Shown here in pieces: positions 11,921 to 23,119 of a DNA stretch of 64,000 nt; the stretch's first letter is position 1; every line of letters begins with the position of its first letter. Both the position numbers and the translations under genes were made by a program. Below the pieces are notes generated by a model. That model was given only the letters and a program-made list of their open reading frames with translations. It did not search any database and had not been told where the DNA came from. The stretch is from Cryptomeria japonica (Eukaryota > Streptophyta > Pinopsida > Cupressales > Cupressaceae): the NCBI RefSeq assembly GCF_030272615.1, contig NW_026729155.1, positions 1 through 64,000 on the forward strand. Reading direction: 5' to 3'.

Positions 11921-12239
11921 ATCTCATATCACTGTGATCACTTATCTTGTATCTTTTCGTAATAAGGGGATTTCCTCCAAGCAAGGTTCATTTTTGTTAT
12001 GATATCTTATCTATCATCGATATTAATCGATCACTTATCTTATAATTCAACATGTTAGTTTGTCGTTAGCGTGTTTGTAATGTGTCAGTTCGCAATATCT
12101 ATTTCAAACTTTAGCTTTATCTCATTGGGGGCAACCTCATCTGATCACCAAAATTTTGCCTCCCAATCACGACCCTCTTATTTATCTTCCTCTACTTTTC
12201 CTTTGCATCTCTCAACAAAGACATGCTCACTAAAGGGGG

Positions 12240-13360
12240 TAAAATTAATATCAAAAATCAAACCTTGTACAATTTAGTGCAACAAATGGCACCTTCCTCC
12301 ACATCACCAGTGGTCATGTACCATCCCTTTTCTCTTTTTTCCCACCTAGATTTCTTTGTCAACTCCAAACTAGAATATTATCAACTTTGTGAACTTGTCA
12401 TCCTTAGGACACTAGTATGACACAAAGATGTCTGCACGACGCGCTAGCATCCTGCGAATCTGATAGTTCATGGGTGGTTATTTGAGCATTGCTCTTGAGC
12501 TTGAAAGGAATCATAACACATTTGCATGTGCCCATTGACATCAGTTTTCCTTCCACGACCTATATCTCTCCCCTTTGAATGCATTTTGGGAATTATTGAT
12601 CATTTTTCTTATAGATTTAAGCTTTTAGCAATCTTCTTGGGCAATATTCATAGGTTATCACAAGACCATAATTGTTGTTGCAGCCTCTTGAAGAACTCAA
12701 GGTTCCCTCGGCCATCTTCACATGTCTTGAAGGTAGTTCACTTCCTCTTCTTGGTTCATTTGTTCATCTATGATCTCTAATTTACAATCTATTAATTATC
12801 TTAATTAATTTCAATTTTCCCTATTGCTACTAATTGGGTTGTCTGTGGAGGTGGGAAGACGAAAACGGGGGTCTGACTAAGGTAGACTCCAAAACACAAC
12901 CCCAACATTTTCCTTATTTGCTTTTGCATAGGTTTATGAACATGTGAGTGTAGTCATCTTGTGGGAGGCTTCAATCGTGGACCGACTATGAGCTTCCCTC
13001 ATTCCTCCTTCCCATTTCATTTTAGTATTCTACATTCTGCATTATTAGCTTAGTTTGTAGTCTTTCTATGTTTGTTTAATAATATAGTTTCCACTATCAC
13101 TTTTCATACAGTTTCTGTACCTCTTCCATATAGGAAGAAACATGCATGCTGGTGTCCAAGTTCTGGGCGCTCATCCTAGGAAGAGAGGCTTGATAGAGTC
13201 ATTCAAGAACTCTATTTGATAGTAATTTATCTTATTCTTTCTTTACCTTGGAATTTTCATCCCTTGGCTCACCCTTAGCGCCAGTTAAGTGAGGTAGAGC
13301 GAAGGTAGGTTTGTTCCTTTGGGTCCATAACCTTCAAGGTAACAAATCTCATTCTCTACA
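12240..13360 (+). repeat. 3' LTR of the nested gypsy-like element
   Basis: It is 1121 bp long, directly preceded by AAAGGGGG, and ends CTCTACA at 13360 followed by the target duplication TATTT. It is collinear with 4338-5461 but carries many substitutions and small indels, so the insertion is old. As in the 5' copy, no plausible gene is present. Confidence 0.85.
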
Positions 13361-13365
13361 TATTT

Positions 13366-14021
13366 ATGAAAGAGATCAGGAGATCAAGAAAGTCTACATG
13401 TTAAATATGAAGTATAAATTTGAGACTCTAAGGATGCCTAAAGACAAGAACATTGAAATTTACCTGCATCAGCTGAATGAGGTGTAACGTGGAATAGGAC
13501 GTATTGGTAGAACTAGGGAAGAAAATAAGGTTGTGAGAAAAGTAATAAGAACAATGCCTAGATTATATAGACCTAAGTTGTATTCTATTGAGGAGAGTCA
13601 TATTATGGATACATATACCTTGGATCAAATCTATCGATCAATCTCAACTTTTGAGATATGGGAGTTTGAAGATCATCACAATGTTAAGAAGAAATTTGTT
13701 TTCAAATCTACCAATAAGATTGACGATGTACTTGAAACAATAAATGATCTATATGACGAGGAAGAAAAAATTGTGAGAAGACTAAAAAGAGGATCAATAA
13801 AATATAAAGGTAAGCTTCCCTTGAAGTTTTTTAATTGTCGAAGAATTGGACACTATGCTACTAGATGTACTTTCAATGAAGATAACTATAATAGACCTAG
13901 TGATGATAATAAGAGAAAGGGTAAATATATAAGAGATGAAAACAATAAAATAATAGACGATAGAGAGAAACCTAAGATGAAGAAGATTGTGATGGCTCAA
14001 ATGGTGAATTATTATTTTTAG
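13366..14021 (+). pseudogene. copia-1 Gag, C-terminal part with zinc knuckle
   Basis: The frame resumes right after the nested element with YERDQEIKKV-type sequence and NIEIYLHQLNEV, then a TAA. It continues in the open stretch 13533-14021 with VVRKVIRTMPRLYRPK. A zinc knuckle is visible near 13828-13870 (FNCRRIGHYATRC). The last three zinc ligands (C, H, C) are present, but the first Cys of CX2CX4HX4C has become Phe. The C-terminus is Lys/Asn/Asp-rich. Gag of copia elements forms virus-like particles and binds RNA; this copy is dead. Confidence 0.8.
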
Positions 14022-14100
14022 CCATTAAAAAAATTATAAATAAAGGTTCAGTATTGTGCATGATGAAGAGAACAGTGAAAGATCAATGATTAAGGATCAC

Positions 14101-15297
14101 ACTACATGCAAAAGAAGAACCTAAATCTTGGATTTAATTTATTCTAGATTTTCAAATCATAGGATAGGTGACAAAAGGAAGTTCATTGACTTTCAAAAGT
14201 ATGATAGTGGACTAGTGAAGCTTGTTAGTGAAGAGGTTGCACCTATTTGTAGTAAAGGAACCATATCCATTGATAGTAAGCATAAGACATATCATGTTTA
14301 TTTTGTTAAAGGTTTAAAATATAACCTTTTGAGTGTGGATTGGATATGTAGTAAAGGTTACAAGCTCATATTTCATGGCTTCAAATGTGAGATCAAAGTT
14401 CCTGGAAGGTTAATTGTTGAAGGTACAAGAACAAATGGAAATGTCTATTACATAAAGAAAAACAGAGGATGTAGTTATATTTTGGTGTAGATCAGTGAGT
14501 GTTGTTTGTGGCACAAAAGGATGGGACACATTAATTTTGAATACATGGTGAAGATCATTTCTACTCAAGCAATGGGAGATTTTCCAAATATAACCAAACT
14601 TGCTAATATAGTGATAAAGGAATATCATATGGGAAAACAAACAAGGAATATATTAAAGAACAAGGAGTATTCTACTACAAAACCATTATAGTTGGTTCAT
14701 ACAGACTTGTACAGACCTACAAGGCCAGAGGGATAAGTGGTCAAAGATATTTTATGTTTTTATTGATGATTATTCTAGAATGACATGAGTTACTCTCTTA
14801 AAAGAAAAATGAGATGCCCTAGATAGATTTAAAGTGTTCAAATCTATGGTTGAAAATCAAGTAGAAGCTAAGATCAAATGTATAAGGTTTGATAGAGGTG
14901 AATATTTTAGATAGTTTGATAGATTTTGTGAAGATCATGGTGTTAGAAGAAATTTTCTACACCTAGGACTCCATAACAAAATGGAATGTTTGAAAGGAAG
15001 ACTAGAACTATTTTTGAATTGTCTAGAACTATGTTAAAATATGCTAACCTGCCTAATGTATATTGGAAAGAAGTTGTGCATAGTGCTATCTATATTCTTA
15101 ATAGGGTACAAGTGAGAGCGAATTATACAAAGACGCCTTATGAGCTATGGTATGGAATATCAACTATGGTCAAATATTTTCAAATCTTTGAAAGAAAGTG
15201 CTACATTAGAAGAGATGAAGAAGATTTGGGAAAGTTTGATATAAGATCTAATGAAATTATATTTTTAGGATGCTATACAAATAGCAAAGAATATTGA
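14101..15297 (+). pseudogene. copia-1 protease and integrase relic
   Basis: 14128-14490 corresponds to the copia protease and linker. The D-S-G-C-S active site is changed to Y-S-R-F-S, while downstream GTISIDSKHKTYHVYFVKGL and LLSVDWICSKGY are conserved. The GAG-pre-integrase motif (WHKRMGHINFEYM) follows at about 14507, then the integrase core near 14695-14960 with HTDLY, a broken FIDDYSR-like stretch and FDRGEY. The ERK-type helix lies at 14988 and YWKEVVHSAIYILNR near 15060. There are several stops and frame changes. Confidence 0.8.
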
Positions 15298-15589
15298 TGC
15301 TACAAAAAGAGGCTAAAGAGGATTGTGAAAAGTGAAAATGTTTGAGTAAGTGAAAAATGGAATCAATTTTCTTCAAAACCTGAGATTAAGATAGAAGATG
15401 CCCCCAATATTCTAGAAGAGAAAGAAATTTTGGAAGATAAAGCAGATTCAAGTGTAAATGAGAATGAAATTGAACAAGCACCTAAGATTCCTACAAATTA
15501 TATGTAGAAAAATTATTTAGAAGATCAAATCATTGGAGATAAAGACAAATGATTTTAGAGAAAAAGATGACTTACCAAGGCTAGTGAAC

Positions 15590-17077
15590 AAGAAAATTTA
15601 TGTTTCTTTTCTAAGGTTGAGTCAAAGACCAATGCAAAGGCCTACAAAGATATGGATGGATGAAGGCAATGTAAAAAGAGCTAAATAATATAGAAAAAAT
15701 CAAACATGGAAAATTGGTATGTAGATCAGTGGACAAGAATGTGATAGGAACAAAGTGGTGTTCCAAAATAAGTTGAATGAAGATGGAGAAATTATCAGAA
15801 GAAAAAAAGCAAGACTAGTTTGTAAAGGCTATTCATAGGTTAAAGGTATAAACATTGAGGAGACTTTTGGTCTAGTAGGTAGGATGGAAGCTATAATTAT
15901 TTTCTTGCATTAGCTTTGTACATGAAGCTTACGGTATATCAGATGGATGTTAACTCAACATTCTCAAATGAAGAACTTGAAGAATAGCTTTACATTGAAC
16001 AACTAGATGGGTTTTAGTTGCTAGAAGATCTGGATATGATATACACACTTAAGAAGGTACTTTATGGACTCAAGTAGGCTCCTAGAGATTGATATACAAG
16101 GTTGGACAAATATCTGTTGTAGTGAAACTTCAAGAAAGGTACCACAGATAATAATATTTATTTCAAGGTTCAACATGACAAACTATTGATAGTAGTTGTA
16201 TATATTTATGATATGATTTTTAGTGGAGATGATAATGTTTGTAAGAGGTTTGCAAAAGAAATACAAAATCAATTTGTGATGTCAATGATTGGTTAGTTGT
16301 CATTTTTTCTTGGTCTCCAAGTAACATAGCTAGAAGGTGGTATTTTAATTTCTTAGGTCATATATATCAAGGAGATGTTGAAGAAGTTTGGTATGGAGAA
16401 TTGTAATCCAATTGGAACCCCCATGATTATTGATTTTCATTTGAGGAATGATGATGAATCTCTAAAAGTGGATTAGAAGTTCTTTATAGATATGTTATTG
16501 GTCGACTGTTATATTTGACCACTTCAAGGTCAAATATTATGCATATAATTTGTTTGGTTTCCATATATCAAGCTAATCCAGAGCAATCTCATGATAAAGT
16601 AGTGAAAATGATATTTAGATATTTGAAAGGGACTGTAGATTTTGGTTTGTGTTATAGGAAGGATGATGATTTCTCTTTGAAAGTTGTGCTGATTGGGTTG
16701 GATGTGCTGATGAAAAAAGAAGTACAAGTGGTAATGGATTTTTCTTGGGAAATAGATTGGTCTCTTGGTTGAGAAAGAAGTAGGCTTCAATGTCATTATC
16801 TACAACATAAGTAGAACATATTGTAGTATTTGCACCCAAGTAATGTGGATGAAGGAAACTCTCAAAGATATCAAGGTGATGTAGTATGTGTGATAACATA
16901 GGTGCAATTAATATTTCGGTGATGAATTCAAGGAATAAACATATTTCTATCTCGTATCATTTCTTAAGAGAGAAGGTAGCAAATAAGGAATTCAAATTGG
17001 AATATGTGCCTACAATGGATCAAATTACAAATATTTTCACTAAAGCACTGCCAAATGGTACTTTTGAGTATCTCTAA
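15590..17077 (+). pseudogene. copia-1 reverse transcriptase and RNase H relic
   Basis: RT blocks are recognisable: the Lys-rich entry and KARLVCKGY near 15810; the LKKVLYGLK-(stop)-APRD block with a TAG at 16075-16077 where copia has Gln; and YIYDMIFSGDD near 16200, where the YVDD catalytic box has lost an Asp to Tyr. RNase H follows (QSHDKVVKMIFRYLKGTVDF near 16580; ISYHFLREKVANKEFKLEYV near 16944), and the frame ends TKALPNGTFEYL at 17077. Many stops; no activity is possible. Confidence 0.85.
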
Positions 17078-17399
17078 TAAAATTTTGGGGTTATTTCCCA
17101 TCCTACTTTAAACGAGATGTATAGAAGTGGTGTCTCTTTCCAAGGGGAAATTTAAATCCTATATTTGGTCTCTTGGATTGATGTGGTGGATTCTCTTAGG
17201 GAAAGTAATGAAAGTTGTAGCTTCTTAATTGTAGGAAAGCATTGCAGATCTCAAAGATATACCTACAAGGGGGATAAATGTTTAGAGAGTTGTATAGAGG
17301 TTCGAAGTGTTGTTCCCTTTGTCCTTGATGTCAAAGGGGGAAAAAATATATAGTTGGAGAGACAGTTGTTGATTGGTGGTACTAGAGTTGCCAACAATG

Positions 17400-17545
17400 A
17401 AAAAGGGGTAGATTGTTGGTAATTTGCATTGTGTTGCCATTAATGTCAAAATTGTGTATATTGATGAAAAAGGAGAACAACAAGAGGAATTTTTCAATTG
17501 TGTTTGTTGTAGGTGTTGCCATCATGACAAAGGGGGAGATTATTA
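17400..17545 (+). repeat. Duplicated polypurine tract and LTR edge
   Basis: AAAAAGGGGTAGA followed by TGTTGGTAATTTGCATTGTG (from 17414) resembles the true boundary AAAGGGGGAGA followed by TTATTAGCAATGTG (from 17540). Both then run into GTGTTG.CATT.ATGTCAA-type sequence. A further purine tract lies near 17335. Repeated polypurine tracts downstream of pol are known in some copia lineages. Confidence 0.55.
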
Positions 17546-17950
17546 GCAATGTGAGTTTAGTGTTGTTATTGATGTCAATCTAATATGTGTGGATTGCTAA
17601 CTGATATGTAAAGGTCCAAAAATGAGTGTTTAGGTATTGTTATGATGTCTTGTGGTTATATTGAGTGAGTATGTAGTTTTTAAGAAAGGTGATAGTATTG
17701 TAAGCTAAAATATCTAGGAAAGAGTATTTAAAGTCTTTATTGGAGAATGCTCCAAATTGCTCCAGTTTCAAATATGATGGCTTGCAATTTTTTATTAAAT
17801 TTATATGTTCTATGAATATTGCACTATTATGTTTTTAGGTCCTCAACAATTGAGGTGTTCAAGTTGGTTATTGCAGTTTGTTAACATTGAGGCTATTTCC
17901 TAGGATTGGTCTAGAGAATTCTTTACATGTCTCTCTAATGTTGTTTCTAT
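17540..17950 (+). repeat. Truncated 3' LTR of copia-1
   Basis: It starts right after AAAGGGGGAGA and aligns with the first ~470 bp of the 5' LTR (shared GTGATAGTATTG, AAGAGTATTTAAAGT, ATGAATATTGCAC.(T)TATG). It stops near 17950, after which the sequence is LTR-derived but inverted. About 1.1 kb of the LTR is missing in this orientation. Confidence 0.8.
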
Positions 17951-17954
17951 TGAA

Positions 17955-18700
17955 CGCACAATAGTACTCAGGGGGGAGGGCGAACCAGTTAAGATCAATT
18001 CTTTTTTAGATCTATATAACTATTAATATTATACTATAATTGCAAAGCATAGAAGAAAAAAGAAAATTCATCACATGAACACTAGATTTACATGGAAAAC
18101 ACTGTAAGAGCAAAACCATGGTGAGAATCAAACTCACAATATAATATGATTGATTAAAAGGTTTTAGGATCAATCCCAAGGAGCAATCAGAACCTAATGA
18201 ATTTACAATGCTAAGGCACACAACCTTAGGGAAAGATCCAAAGAGACTTGTAGAACTAAGATGCACAATCTCAAGGGAAGACAAAGATGTCTACCAAGAG
18301 ACTCACTATTTATCGATAGAATAGAGCAACAGGTGAAACTGAAATGAAGATATAGCTATCAAGACACTTCCAACACAAAATATGCTAGAGCATAATTCTC
18401 ATCCACCTCATAAAAATTCATGCTTATTACTGCATCAACATAAACAACCATACATTCTTATATACAAAATTCCTCATGAAAACCCTCAACTAGGTAGGCC
18501 AAAAGAGAATAAGCAATATTACATAAACTATGTCATCTGAACATAAAAGAATCATTTTTCTTCTCTCCAGGAGATAATGAGGACCTAAATACATCAAAAT
18601 ATATTCATTCAAGTAGATTCCAAGAAAAGATAAAGTCTCTTTCAAGAGACGATTGATAAGATTCATGATAAACTTAGGGTTGTTGTGGCTAGGAGTAGAA
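17955..18700 (-). repeat. Inverted copia-1-family LTR fragment (3' half)
   Basis: Read on the minus strand, this matches the 3' half of the 5' LTR (about 3200-3960): CCTAAGGTTGTGTG.CTTAGC, GATTCTCACC, TTTTCCATGTAA and TTTATCTCCTGGAG occur in the same order. Its minus-strand end carries CCCTCCCCCCTGAGTACTAT, like the pyrimidine-rich tail of such LTRs. It is joined tail to tail with the truncated 3' LTR. The minus-strand frame at 18012-18284 is LTR sequence and not a gene. Confidence 0.75.
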
Positions 18701-18764
18701 CTACTATGCAAAATAGTTATGATGGTCTTAGACAATTAAATTTCCAAGTTCAAAATCTCCCTTC

Positions 18765-19800
18765 TAGAAGTATGCCGATTTGTTAGCTAAGATTGCCAAA
18801 TTTATCAAGGATATTGAGAGAGACAATTACATGCATTCAGTGGAAGGTCTGGAGTATGGGATTATTCACCAAGAGTCTATTAGTGGTAATTTCAAGGTAA
18901 GTTGCTTTGTGAGAGAATATTCATTTTGAATTAGTTTCATGTTTTTTGTAAGATTCCAAGAAGGTGATAAAGCTTTCCTTCCATGTCTCAATCAATTAAT
19001 CTATCTTACTACCAATTTTTATGAAAGTATAGTTCAAAATATTATATTAATTTTTTTGTATCTTGTATATATTAGTTTATCAATGTTGTAAATGAATCTT
19101 GAAATAGTTATGCCTAGATTTCTAGAGCCATATTTATTACAGATGGTAAGGCCTTCAAATATTTGAATGCTTGTATTATCATAGAGATTTACATGATATC
19201 AAATGGATAAAGTGTAACAAGGTCACTTTGGAGGTTGGTGAAATCAGAGGGTGGAGGAATTTTCATCAGCTAAGTTAGCTTCTCACTTTGAGATGGTGCT
19301 TTGCATGAGAAATTTGGATTTTCTTTCTTGCTTTGCATTATATTTTTTTTTAATTTATGCTGACAAATTTGAAGAATACATGTATTGTGAAGGTTATATT
19401 TTGGAGAAAAGTTTAGGATTTTATGTTGAGCTTAGTATGAATTGTATTCCTTCAAGATTTAGAGTATATGATCGAAAATTATACCCTTTTATGGTCACTA
19501 GACAATAGTAGTGATCTGTTCTATCTTTTAGGATTTTTTGTTGATTAATTCAAGACTTTTTGACTCAAGGGTTTGAGACTGAGAGCTTAAGAACTCATCT
19601 CAAAGCTACACTTTTATGATGGTCAAGAGATAGATTGATGGAGCCTTTATTGCTTCAAGAATTTATTTTTAAGAAGTAGATCCTTTCAATAATGTGTATT
19701 TGTATTATTTAATCAGCATGTTTTGTTCGGTAAGCATTAAGGGGGAGCCCCTAGGGCAAGGTGAATTTGATTTTTTTGAGAGCAATGCAGTAAGAGGGAA
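18765..19800 (+). pseudogene. Unassigned decayed reading frame in repeat block A
   Basis: Protein-like reading starts near 18771 (YADLLAKIAKFIKDIERDNY ... GLEYGII) and continues in changing frames. The longest intact part is 19251-19508 (85 codons: FEEYMYCEGYILEKSLGFYV in its middle), and the coding-like end is near 19800. The copy at 37.1-37.4 kb has the same sequence broken by more stops, so this was once a repeat-encoded protein. I do not recognise the family; no RT, transposase or zinc motif is seen. Confidence 0.4.
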
Positions 19801-21250
19801 GGGGGTGGAATGTGGGCATATATTATATTATATAAATATTTGATATGCATGATTAATGTATTTATAATAACTGCTCTGATTATCACAACCACATCATCTC
19901 CTTTTATAAATTCTCCTCACATCATCGAATGATATATCAAAAACATTTTTCTTTGCCCTCCTTCAAGTTATCAATATAAAAATAACCAAATCTAGAATAA
20001 CACAATAGATAGAATAAAAAAATAGAATAGTGAGAGAGATTTAGAATGAAGATACCAAGAGGAACCTAACATTGAAATTTGAGGTTGACTATACTAGAAA
20101 AAAGTATTGGAAACCTATGTATAAATGTGATGGAAGTTTGAGACATGACCAGAAATAAATGGAAAAGACTTGCATACTTGTCTCATGAAAATATAGGTCA
20201 ATGTTGTAGGATAGAGACATTGAGAACCTTGGTCTAAGGGTTTTGATCTATTTAAAATTTGGCAATGTATGACACTATTTGTTATGGTCTTTTAGAACTT
20301 TCTTGTTGTAAAATCAACACCTACACACACCAAAAGTAGGGAAAAAAGTGTTTTGTCGCATAGGAGCTTACCTAAGTAAATTTTTGTTCTAGTGTTGCCA
20401 CTTACACAATGACTAATTGTGATATAATGTGTGCCCTTGCAAAGGAGGCTAAATAGTTTATAAATGCTAAAATGTCGAGATTCTTACTTTAGGTATGGAA
20501 TAGTCCCATGGAATCTAACAAAAGGCTTTATGTGATGCATATGAATTCTTGGAACATGTTAGTGTGTGCTTACAACCTCAAGTGATCATAATTGGTGTAA
20601 AAAAATTGAATTATTTAGTGTTTTGAATCAACAACTTCTAATTGCTTTATTGGAGATTTGTTCTTTAATTGCATAGTTTTTCTCTCTTGTATGTACTAGA
20701 TTAGATTGACAAGATAGACATTGAAATGTGAAATGGATTTACATTTATATGCAGCTTACACCTTTATGAAATAACTTTTTTAGGACAACCCTTTAAAGAA
20801 ATGTCAATTCATGCAATTTGTAAGGTCAACTTTCATCCTTTGAAAATTCAACCCACCAAGCCCTAGTCTTAGCAAAATGTGTTACCAAAAATCTTGCAAA
20901 TGGGTAAATAAACCAAGTTTGTCATAATGGTCTTGAAATAAGGAACACATATAAAAATGGGTTCTAAACTTAGTGTTAAATTGTTAAGGTCAACAATTTA
21001 TGGCACTGCATCTATGTAAGGTCAATTTCTTTTATTTTTAAAGAGTTGGAATTTTAGTATTTGTGATTAATATTTGCATATTATTTTAACTATTATTTTC
21101 AAGTGTATGGATCATTTATAATGGTATTATAATTATTTTTTAAATAATCAATATATGATTTTTTTCTTAAATTATAATATATAATACTATATTTTTAATA
21201 GTTTTAGGGCATTCAAGTAAACCTGAACACATTTATTATATTTTGGTTAT
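18765..21250 (+). repeat. Unclassified repeat, block A copy 1
   Basis: Collinear with 36600-39115. Anchors shared in order include GGTAAGTTGCTTTGTGAGAG (18897 and 36661), ATTTTGGAGA (about 19396 and 37240), the ATTATATTATATAAATAT/TATCACAACCACAT segment (about 19820 and 37645), AACCTAACATTGAAAT.TGAG (about 20062 and 37914) and ATCATTTATAATGGTAT near the right end. The sequence has LTR-like traits (a purine-rich GGGAAGGGGGTGGAA before TGTGGGCAT at about 19812), but no paired LTR could be fixed. It may be a non-autonomous LTR element or an old segmental duplication. Confidence 0.6.
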
Positions 21251-22440
21251 GTTGATGTTATTTGTATCTAAAGAGTAATAAATATCTCATTATCTACATG
21301 TGTTTACTTTGTGGAAATATTTTAATATGATAAATGAAGTTTTAAATTTATTTATTAATTATTGTGCAAAGATTCTATTGCTAGGATAAAATGCATTTGA
21401 TTGCTATAGATACATGAGATAATGGCAAATAGATCAAATTCATATAAAATGTTAGGGCTTGCAGTGCTATTAAATTGTGTGTTTAAAATAAACTTCATGA
21501 TGTAGGAGTAGGTTCTAGTCTCTTTGTAGAAGGCTGATTGACTATTATTTTAAATCTATAAATATCATTTGAATATTCTATTTATTTATTTTTTCATTAC
21601 ACACAAATCATTCTACAATTTTTTAGTAATACCATTGTGATCCTATGATTGTTATCAACCTTATAGTGTTACGTATTATGCATTGTACTATCTTTGTAAA
21701 CAACTGCCACCTAAATTATTTTGAGAAATTTCTGACTGTCTATTGCTTTAGTTGCATTGTTAATTTAGCTGCCTAAATAATAGATTTTTAAATTGAATGT
21801 ATTAATACATATCTCAACAAAAATCATAATTGAAATATATATTCATACCCTTTGAGGATACATTTCAATCCTTGTTTCATTCTCTATAATATCTCTAAGA
21901 TTGTGATCACCCTCTCCTACTTGCTAGGGTTCAAAGTAAGAAGTTAAAATCCGCTTGTTTGATAATCTCGTCGTATCTCTAATTTAACAATAGATATCTT
22001 CTATGCAGAGAAAATTGATAACATTGTTGAGAACTTGATAAGAGTCGTAGATTTAGGGGTTTATATTGGTCACATTGCTCACAATGTTTCTTTTATTTGC
22101 TAGTTAACTAGTATACTTATATTTAAATAATATATGTAAAATATGTAGAGAGATATCTTATAATAGAAGAGAATCATCTGTAAAATAAGTGTTCTTCTAA
22201 CATTCCTAGCACCAAGAATATAAATCCATTAAAGTCTTGCATGCAAAAAGTTGTAAATCTAGTTGGAGACAAGTGGCAAGGGTTCTATTTTATTTGGAGT
22301 AATAAAATAACACCTCCACAAAAGCTGAAACATGGCATATTTCATGAATTTACCTGTCATTTGCATATCAAATTGTTTCAAAAATAATTTTTTGCTTACG
22401 AACATTTTGATGTCATTGTAGATGTCTCTTGACAACAGGA

Positions 22441-22625
22441 CAGCATGCATCATAACATCATAACGTTTGTTTCGTTTAGCAAGCATTTATTGATGTTTCA
22501 TTTGTTTCTTATTTATAAACAGCATGCATCATAACGTTCGTTTCGCTTCGTAAGCGTTTCTTAATGTTTCTTTCTTCCCAATTTAAGGACACCGTGCATC
22601 ATAACGTTTGTTTCGCTTAGTATCC
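22441..22625 (+). repeat. Three-copy tandem repeat, 71-79 bp unit
   Basis: CAGCATGCATCATAAC at 22441 and 22520 and ACCGTGCATCATAACG at 22591 each lead into CGTT(T/C)GTTTCG(T/C)TT. The first two are followed by A/GTAAGC(A/G)TTT..T.ATGTTTC. Unit spacing is 79 then 71 bp. Confidence 0.8.
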
Positions 22626-23119
22626 TGTTCACTCGGTTCAAAGCCTACTGTATGGGAAAGTTGAGCGTTTCCTTATGAAAGCGAATTTTAAATCCGGAGA
22701 GCACATCAATATATTGTTGAAAAATACCAATGCCAATTCTTTTCTTAATTGGATAAGGATCTTAGTTTGATCATAAGCGGAAAGACATGTGTTCTCCCTA
22801 CTGATAACATTAGACTATTTATTTGCTGATAGAGATGTTCGACGATGTTCTTTGCGCATTCACAAGATCTTTTTCGATTGACTCTAATCAACACTTGTTT
22901 TACTCATCTTATTCTCATCCTATTCTCATCTGGTTCTATCTGCACCAAGATAATCCGTCTTTTAGTTATTGATATTTATCTACAGCACTTTCCTACTAAA
23001 AATTTACTGACCAGATCTATTTTTAATATTCTGTACACTTTCAAGACATCAGAAGGAAGAGACTTATTTAAGGACATCTGTTTAGTGGGTCACAACCTGT
23101 TTCCACTCAGCAATTGCTA

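Larger units (their letters stand above)
10961..12239 (+). other. 3' non-coding region of the gypsy-like element
   Basis: No coding signal is visible apart from short frames. TATAGGTGCTTGGATA occurs twice (near 10962 and 11034). An eight-G tract lies at 11464-11471. Two small degenerate tandem arrays follow (listed separately). The region ends with the purine tract AAAGGGGG abutting the 3' LTR at 12240. Confidence 0.55.
4338..13360 (+). mobile_element. Gypsy-like LTR element without visible RT/integrase, nested in copia-1 gag
   Basis: The long terminal repeats are 4338-5461 and 12240-13360. TATTT flanks the element at 4333-4337 and 13361-13365. Removing the element and one duplication puts the two halves of copia-1 gag back in phase. 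A polypurine tract (AAAGGGGG, 12232-12239) precedes the 3' LTR. Both LTRs begin TA rather than TG, which may reflect a mutated terminus. The interior carries Gag and protease relics (5.7-9.35 kb) followed by about 1.6 kb of Ser/Pro-rich coding-like sequence and a repeat-containing 3' region. I found no YLDD-type RT motif or integrase core on either strand. It could be a gag-only/LARD-type non-autonomous element or a deletion derivative. Confidence 0.85.
2462..17950 (+). mobile_element. Ty1/copia LTR retrotransposon (copia-1), decayed, interrupted by a gypsy-like element
   Basis: The parts occur in copia order: 5' LTR (2462-3985), a degenerate primer-binding site just after it (an altered form of TGGTATCAGAGC), gag N-terminus (4046-4337), gag C-terminus with zinc knuckle (13366-14021), protease and integrase (14.1-15.3 kb), reverse transcriptase and RNase H (15.6-17.08 kb), a purine tract (17529-17539) and the start of a 3' LTR (17540). 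A 9,023-bp gypsy-like element with a TATTT target duplication sits in the gag. All coding parts carry stops and frameshifts. The 3' LTR is cut off at about 17950, where an inverted LTR fragment abuts. The element is certainly immobile. Confidence 0.85.
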
